In this document: positions 60,063 through 64,000 of the stretch, one piece after another
Numbering within the stretch: position 1 is the stretch's first letter
How the letters are laid out: every line of letters begins with the position of its first letter
Assembly: GCA_018389105.1 (NCBI GenBank)
Contig: JACATO010001129.1
Span: forward strand, 186,001-250,000
Reading direction: 5' to 3'
DNA length: 64,000 nucleotides
From: Nautilus pompilius
Lineage: Eukaryota; Mollusca; Cephalopoda; Nautilida; Nautilidae
The notes under the pieces: model-generated
Databases searched by the model: none
What the model saw: the letters and a program-made list of their open reading frames with translations, nothing else
What the model was told of the DNA's origin: nothing
Program-made: the position numbers and the translations under genes

Positions 60063-60513
60063 GACTTCCACGGACACTATCAAAGAACACACACGTGACT
60101 TCCACGGAGACTATCGAAGAACACACACGTGACTTCCACGGAGACTATCGAAGAACACACACACGTGACTTCCACGGAGACTATCGAAGAACACACACAC
60201 GTGACTTCCACGGAGACTATCGAAGAACACACACACGTGACTTCCACGGAGACTATCGAAGAACACACACACGTGACTTCCACGGAGACTATCGAAGAAC
60301 ACACACGTGACTTCCACGGAGACTATCGAAGAACACACACGTGACTTCCACGGAGACTATCGAAGAACACACACGTGACTTCCACGGAGACTATCGAAGA
60401 ACACGCACGTGACTTCCACGGAGACTATCGAAGAACACACACGTGACTTCCACGGAGACTATCGAAGAACACACACGTGACTTCCACGGAGACTATCGAA
60501 GAACACACACGTG
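60063..60513. repeat. 34-36-bp minisatellite, 13 copies, CACGTGAC in the units
   Basis: Units read ACACACGTGACTTCCACGGA and GACTATCGAAGAAC. Unit length alternates through a variable CA dinucleotide run. CACGTGAC is the core recognised by USF/MITF/TFE-type bHLH factors. It lies less than 1 kb past the NDNF stop codon, possibly in the 3' UTR or flank. All frames on both strands are open because the unit lacks stops. Confidence 0.93.
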
Positions 60514-60614
60514 TGCACCCATCGAGAAAAATGAGATGGGGTTTCCAGATATATGGAACGCGTTCGGATTCGCGGAAGGTCAGCACGAATTGTGGAACGA
60601 ATACAAACAGAGGT

Positions 60615-60628
60615 TATTATTATTATTA

Positions 60629-60672
<44 letters not shown>
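60615..60672. repeat. (ATT)n microsatellite downstream of NDNF
   Basis: About nineteen ATT units with one TTTT interruption. On the minus strand the interruption creates AATAAA, which could serve as a poly(A) signal about 550 nt past the NDNF stop. Confidence 0.9.
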
Positions 60673-60674
<2 letters not shown>

Positions 60675-61184
60675 ATTTATCAATAAATAAAAACCAAATC
60701 TGTATTTAAAAAAAAAAAAAAAAAGAAGAAGAAAATGTCCACGCCATTTATTTCCGTTTCCGGTGAGTTGGTTACTTTGTTCACGTAAATAATGCTTGCC
60801 GTTTTCCTTCTTTTAACATGTCTAAGCCGGTTTCTTGAGACGTTTCATTTGTTTTCAGACGAATTCGCTCCGTCCCCCCCCCCTCTTTTTTGTTTAAAAT
60901 GACTTTGAAAATTTGCTTCAGACCACCCACAGAGAAGAGATGATGCGAACTCCCTCTTTACTTCAACGTTGTTTGGGGGGGGTTAGGGAGAGAAATTCCG
61001 ACCTCAAGAAGCAATTTCACCTTCTGCGAAGTTTTCACTGGGATGGGCAGGAAAAAAAAAAAACGAAAGAAAATGCTGTGAAAGACAAAAAAAAAAAAAA
61101 AAAAACAAGAAAGAAAAGAAGGAAAATAATGTGTCCATGAGTTCCGGTGATAAAGATGTCGGTGATGGATTCCTGCGCGCTCCG

Positions 61185-62527
61185 CTAGCAGTCGGTGTTC
61201 GTCGTTAGCCGCGCGCTCTGGTAGCCGAATACGTCTCGGTTGTTGGCGCCCACGTACACGTCGAAAATGTAGTCCGTCGATGGACTCAGGCCCGTCACCG
61301 TCTCGGTAACAGCCACCGCCTGCTGTTCAGCGCCGCCGCTGCGACCCCAGTACTTACACACGACTTTCTCCGACTTCTTCCTGGAGGCGGGGTCCGTGCA
61401 CCGATTCCCCGCCTTCCCCGCCGACGCTCTCCCCACCACCACCTCCGCTTTGTACAAGCAGTATTTCTGTTTGCCCGGAGCCGCCGTCCAGGTCAAGTTC
61501 GCCCGGTCGCAGGCGGGACGACTGCCGGAGACCCGGACTCGGGCGTCCGCGGGGAGCGTCGGCGCGTAGGCTCCCGAGGAGGTGTCGGAGAGCAGGATTT
61601 TGATGGCCGCCTTCCTCTCGCCCTTCAGGCCGATCTTGTACTTACCGACGGCCACGTTCGCCAGCCGGATCACTCCGAACGACTTCACCCTCGTTCTGAC
61701 GAGCTTCTGCTTCCCCTTCGAGATGCGCACGCGCAGCTTCCCACCGCCGCACGGCTGCAGCAGGACGGCGAGCTCTTTCATCTGCGACTCGACGTGGAAA
61801 AGCAACTTCTGCCGCTTTTTCCTCAGCACCACCGTCTTCATCTTCCCCTTCTTGACCTCCGACCTGTTGTTCCTGCCTCGTTTCAGCTTCACCTGCGCGC
61901 CGGCGTAGCTAGACGACAGGTTCGTCCTCGCATCCACGGCGAACACGTTCACGTGATAGGTCTTTCCGTGCTTCGCCTTCGCGAACGTGTATTTGGTTTT
62001 GTTCCGGACGCAGTCGTAGAAGATCTTCCGGGGAGGAGCGGCCTTGACCGGTGACGCCATCTTCGTCAGCGCCTTCTGCCTCTTTTTTTCCCCGCGAAAT
62101 CCGAAGCCAGTGTAAGGCGGGAAAGTTGGCGGCTGGTCGCCATGGAGATGGGCCAGAGCTCCGCAATGGCTGTGAAACTGCCGAGTTCGGCTAAAAACGA
62201 CGCAGTATTCTATCGTGTGGTCGTATTTTCCGCCACTTTGAACTGGTTTCCATGCGATGGATATCTCCTTTTTGGATTTTGAGACGACGTTCACTCTGTT
62301 ATCTTTAGGGAGGTTTGGATACACGTGATCTATATTGGGCTGTGTCGTGGCGAATACTTTTATGTAGGTCTCGCTGTTAAGGGGAGTGAAGTCAATTATG
62401 TACGTCCCTCGACGAGATTCCGCGTGAAGGTACGTGGTTGTCGCCACACTTGAAATGTTCTGCAATATGAATCCGCCATGATCGACTTTCTTTGATCTAT
62501 ACTTCTGAATATTGAAAGGATCAGAAA
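61185..62527 (-). CDS. NDNF: NDNF, last coding exon (partial gene)
   Basis: Neuron-derived neurotrophic factor is a secreted, glycosylated protein with fibronectin-III-like domains; the vertebrate form promotes neuron migration and growth and inhibits FGF signalling. The exon starts after a strong acceptor (CTTTCTTTTTCCAG) in phase 1 and gives about 446 residues with stop at 61185-61187. Landmarks: YIKVFATTQPNIDHVYPNLP (vertebrate FKVYATTTPESDQPYPELP), ISIAWKPVQ, IEYCVVFSR, KTYHVNVFAVD, NLTWTAAPGKQKYCLYKAEV, KKSEKVVCKY (vertebrate KKSEKVLCKY), TDYIFDVYVG and a final GYQS...C. N-glycosylation sequons include NISS, NKTK, NLSS and NLT. Codon use is GC-rich, unlike AT-rich ATAD5. The signal peptide and first exons must lie beyond 64,000. 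Confidence 0.93.
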
Positions 62528-63044
62528 CTGGAAAAAGAAAGAAAGAAAAATCAATTAATTAATAAAAAGAGAATAAATTCAGACCAATTGAACGACGTCA
62601 CGATTTCTATTCTTCTCCTCAAAGCATTGACTAAGGTAATGTCGCTACGTCTTTTGTTTCTTTTACTGATATAAAATAATCTGTCTTTCTTAATTTAACC
62701 TGAAAATTGAACATTGTGCACTATTACTGAGTTTTCATGTACATTTAATGTCGTGCTGACGTCCAGACCTGTGATATGATTTTCATAAAGAGTATTCTAC
62801 CTTTAGAGACCATTTTATCATTCACGTCATCGGATTTGAAAGCATACTTATGATGGCATTCTTTTGCAAGATAACAAAACGAAATAAAAGGTCTTTATTA
62901 TTATCCATTTGTGTGGGCCATAACAACCTTGCCAATTGTGTACGGCATATTAACTTTTCATAATACGAAAAGAAGAAAGAGAGATCTCTGTAAATAATAT
63001 CCATGGTTGACCTTGCACAACATTTAAAAAACAGGTGATGGTAG

Positions 63045-63045
<1 letters not shown>

Positions 63046-63080
<35 letters not shown>

Positions 63081-63118
63081 TTATTATTATTATTGTTGTT
63101 GTGTGTTGTTGTTGTTAT
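63046..63118. repeat. (ATT)n/(GTT)n microsatellite in the NDNF intron
   Basis: ATT units grading into GTT units, upstream of the NDNF exon. Confidence 0.9.
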
Positions 63119-64000
63119 AATTGCTGTTGTTAACTAAAGTATCTAGAAAGAAAATGGGCGTGGGGGCTTTTTTTGCCAGTTAGAGTTGCGTTCTGTAGAC
63201 ACTGAAGAATCAGGGACACAGGGAAATAACATATAGTATTATTATTTGTGATCGGGATTGAGTAATAAGATTATCAGTTGCAAATTATCAACTACATATA
63301 AGAAATAATGTCTCATCTCATACTGATATCTCAAGGACAGCCATCTTATTATGGGAACTCTTCTGAAGTGAGTTTTAGAAAGCACACAGACCTAAACTCG
63401 TACGAATGTCATCCACCACGCTGTCTTGTACAACTATGCTGCATGAAAAACAATGAAGCATGCGAATAATATGTAAAATATTATGTTAAACTTGTTCTAA
63501 AAACTTAATTTTCTCTTAACTTTTTTTGTTTTATTTCAGCTCAGTAGACGATCGCAGTCGTTCGATTCGTTTGTAAGAATCGAAGTGCTCGACCCCGTTA
63601 ATAGCTCTTGGTCTATACATAGTCGAAAATATGGTTTTGCGTAGCAGAAAAAGCATCGCATGTCTGCACAATGCTTAGATTCTCTGCTGACCAGACGTGA
63701 CATATAGTTTTACTTGAGCTTCACCGTACGCAGATATTTCTTTATCTTAATTACATTTAGATGTTTGTCTACGGTCCTATTTAAAACAGTCGAGCTTGGA
63801 TCTTTCGTACTCAGCATTGTGTATAAATAGCCTGGCTATTATGTTCTTAACTACTCTAAAGTTTTCCTTTGTTAAAAAATACAAAAATCTATAGGCTCAG
63901 GGTTTTTTTTGGTTAGATAATTTAAATTGGATTACCAAGCATTCTGTAACCGCCAGTTTTCATTTTGTGACTTTTTAAAAAGCTATTTTCTCTTGGTGCT

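Noticed and set aside
60080-60344. Several overlapping open frames on both strands
   Set aside because: They are translations of the 34-36-bp tandem repeat, which has no stops in any frame.

Overview
This is intron-rich eukaryotic (animal) DNA with GT-AG introns, mostly AT-rich and full of decayed cut-and-paste transposons. Gene content (an ATAD5/Elg1 orthologue and an NDNF orthologue), intron density and repeat style suggest an invertebrate, most likely a mollusc. The phylum is an inference; nothing in the window proves it.

The main feature is a complete ATAD5 (Elg1) gene on the minus strand, about 40.9 kb down to 10.5 kb. I assembled 16 coding exons by hand. Every junction keeps phase and the sum is 4,995 nt, or 1,664 codons plus stop. 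The product should be the large subunit of the alternative clamp-loader complex that removes PCNA from chromatin after replication. It has an N-terminal PIP-box, a split AAA+ core (Walker A, Walker B, sensor 1) and the conserved C-terminal tail. The probable 5' untranslated part lies further right. A candidate non-coding exon and promoter, including a five-copy minisatellite carrying ETS-type sites, sits at 47.6-48.0 kb.

At the right edge, 62.5-61.2 kb on the minus strand, is the large last coding exon of NDNF, a secreted fibronectin-III protein. Its upstream exons are outside the window. At the left, 3.5-6.0 kb on the plus strand, four phase-compatible exons make a candidate small gene of about 109 residues that I cannot name with confidence.

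The rest is repeats. ATAD5 introns hold a SINE, two copies of a hAT-derived repeat (one split by a Tigger/pogo-like insertion), a mariner remnant and a Tc1-like remnant. From 41 to 51.5 kb there are two copies of another Tc1-like element, a decayed transposon-like gene hit by a hAT MITE with a perfect 8-bp target duplication, and a nearly full mariner with 30-bp perfect terminal repeats that itself carries a second hAT MITE. From 52 to 60.5 kb and at 2.3 and 4.8 kb there are tandem arrays whose units carry palindromic transcription-factor sites (CRE TGACGTCA or E-box CACGTG), which is the most unusual pattern here. Long stretches (1-2.2 kb, 6.2-10.4 kb, 53.5-55.7 kb, 57.7-60.0 kb, 62.5-64 kb) show no gene I can support.
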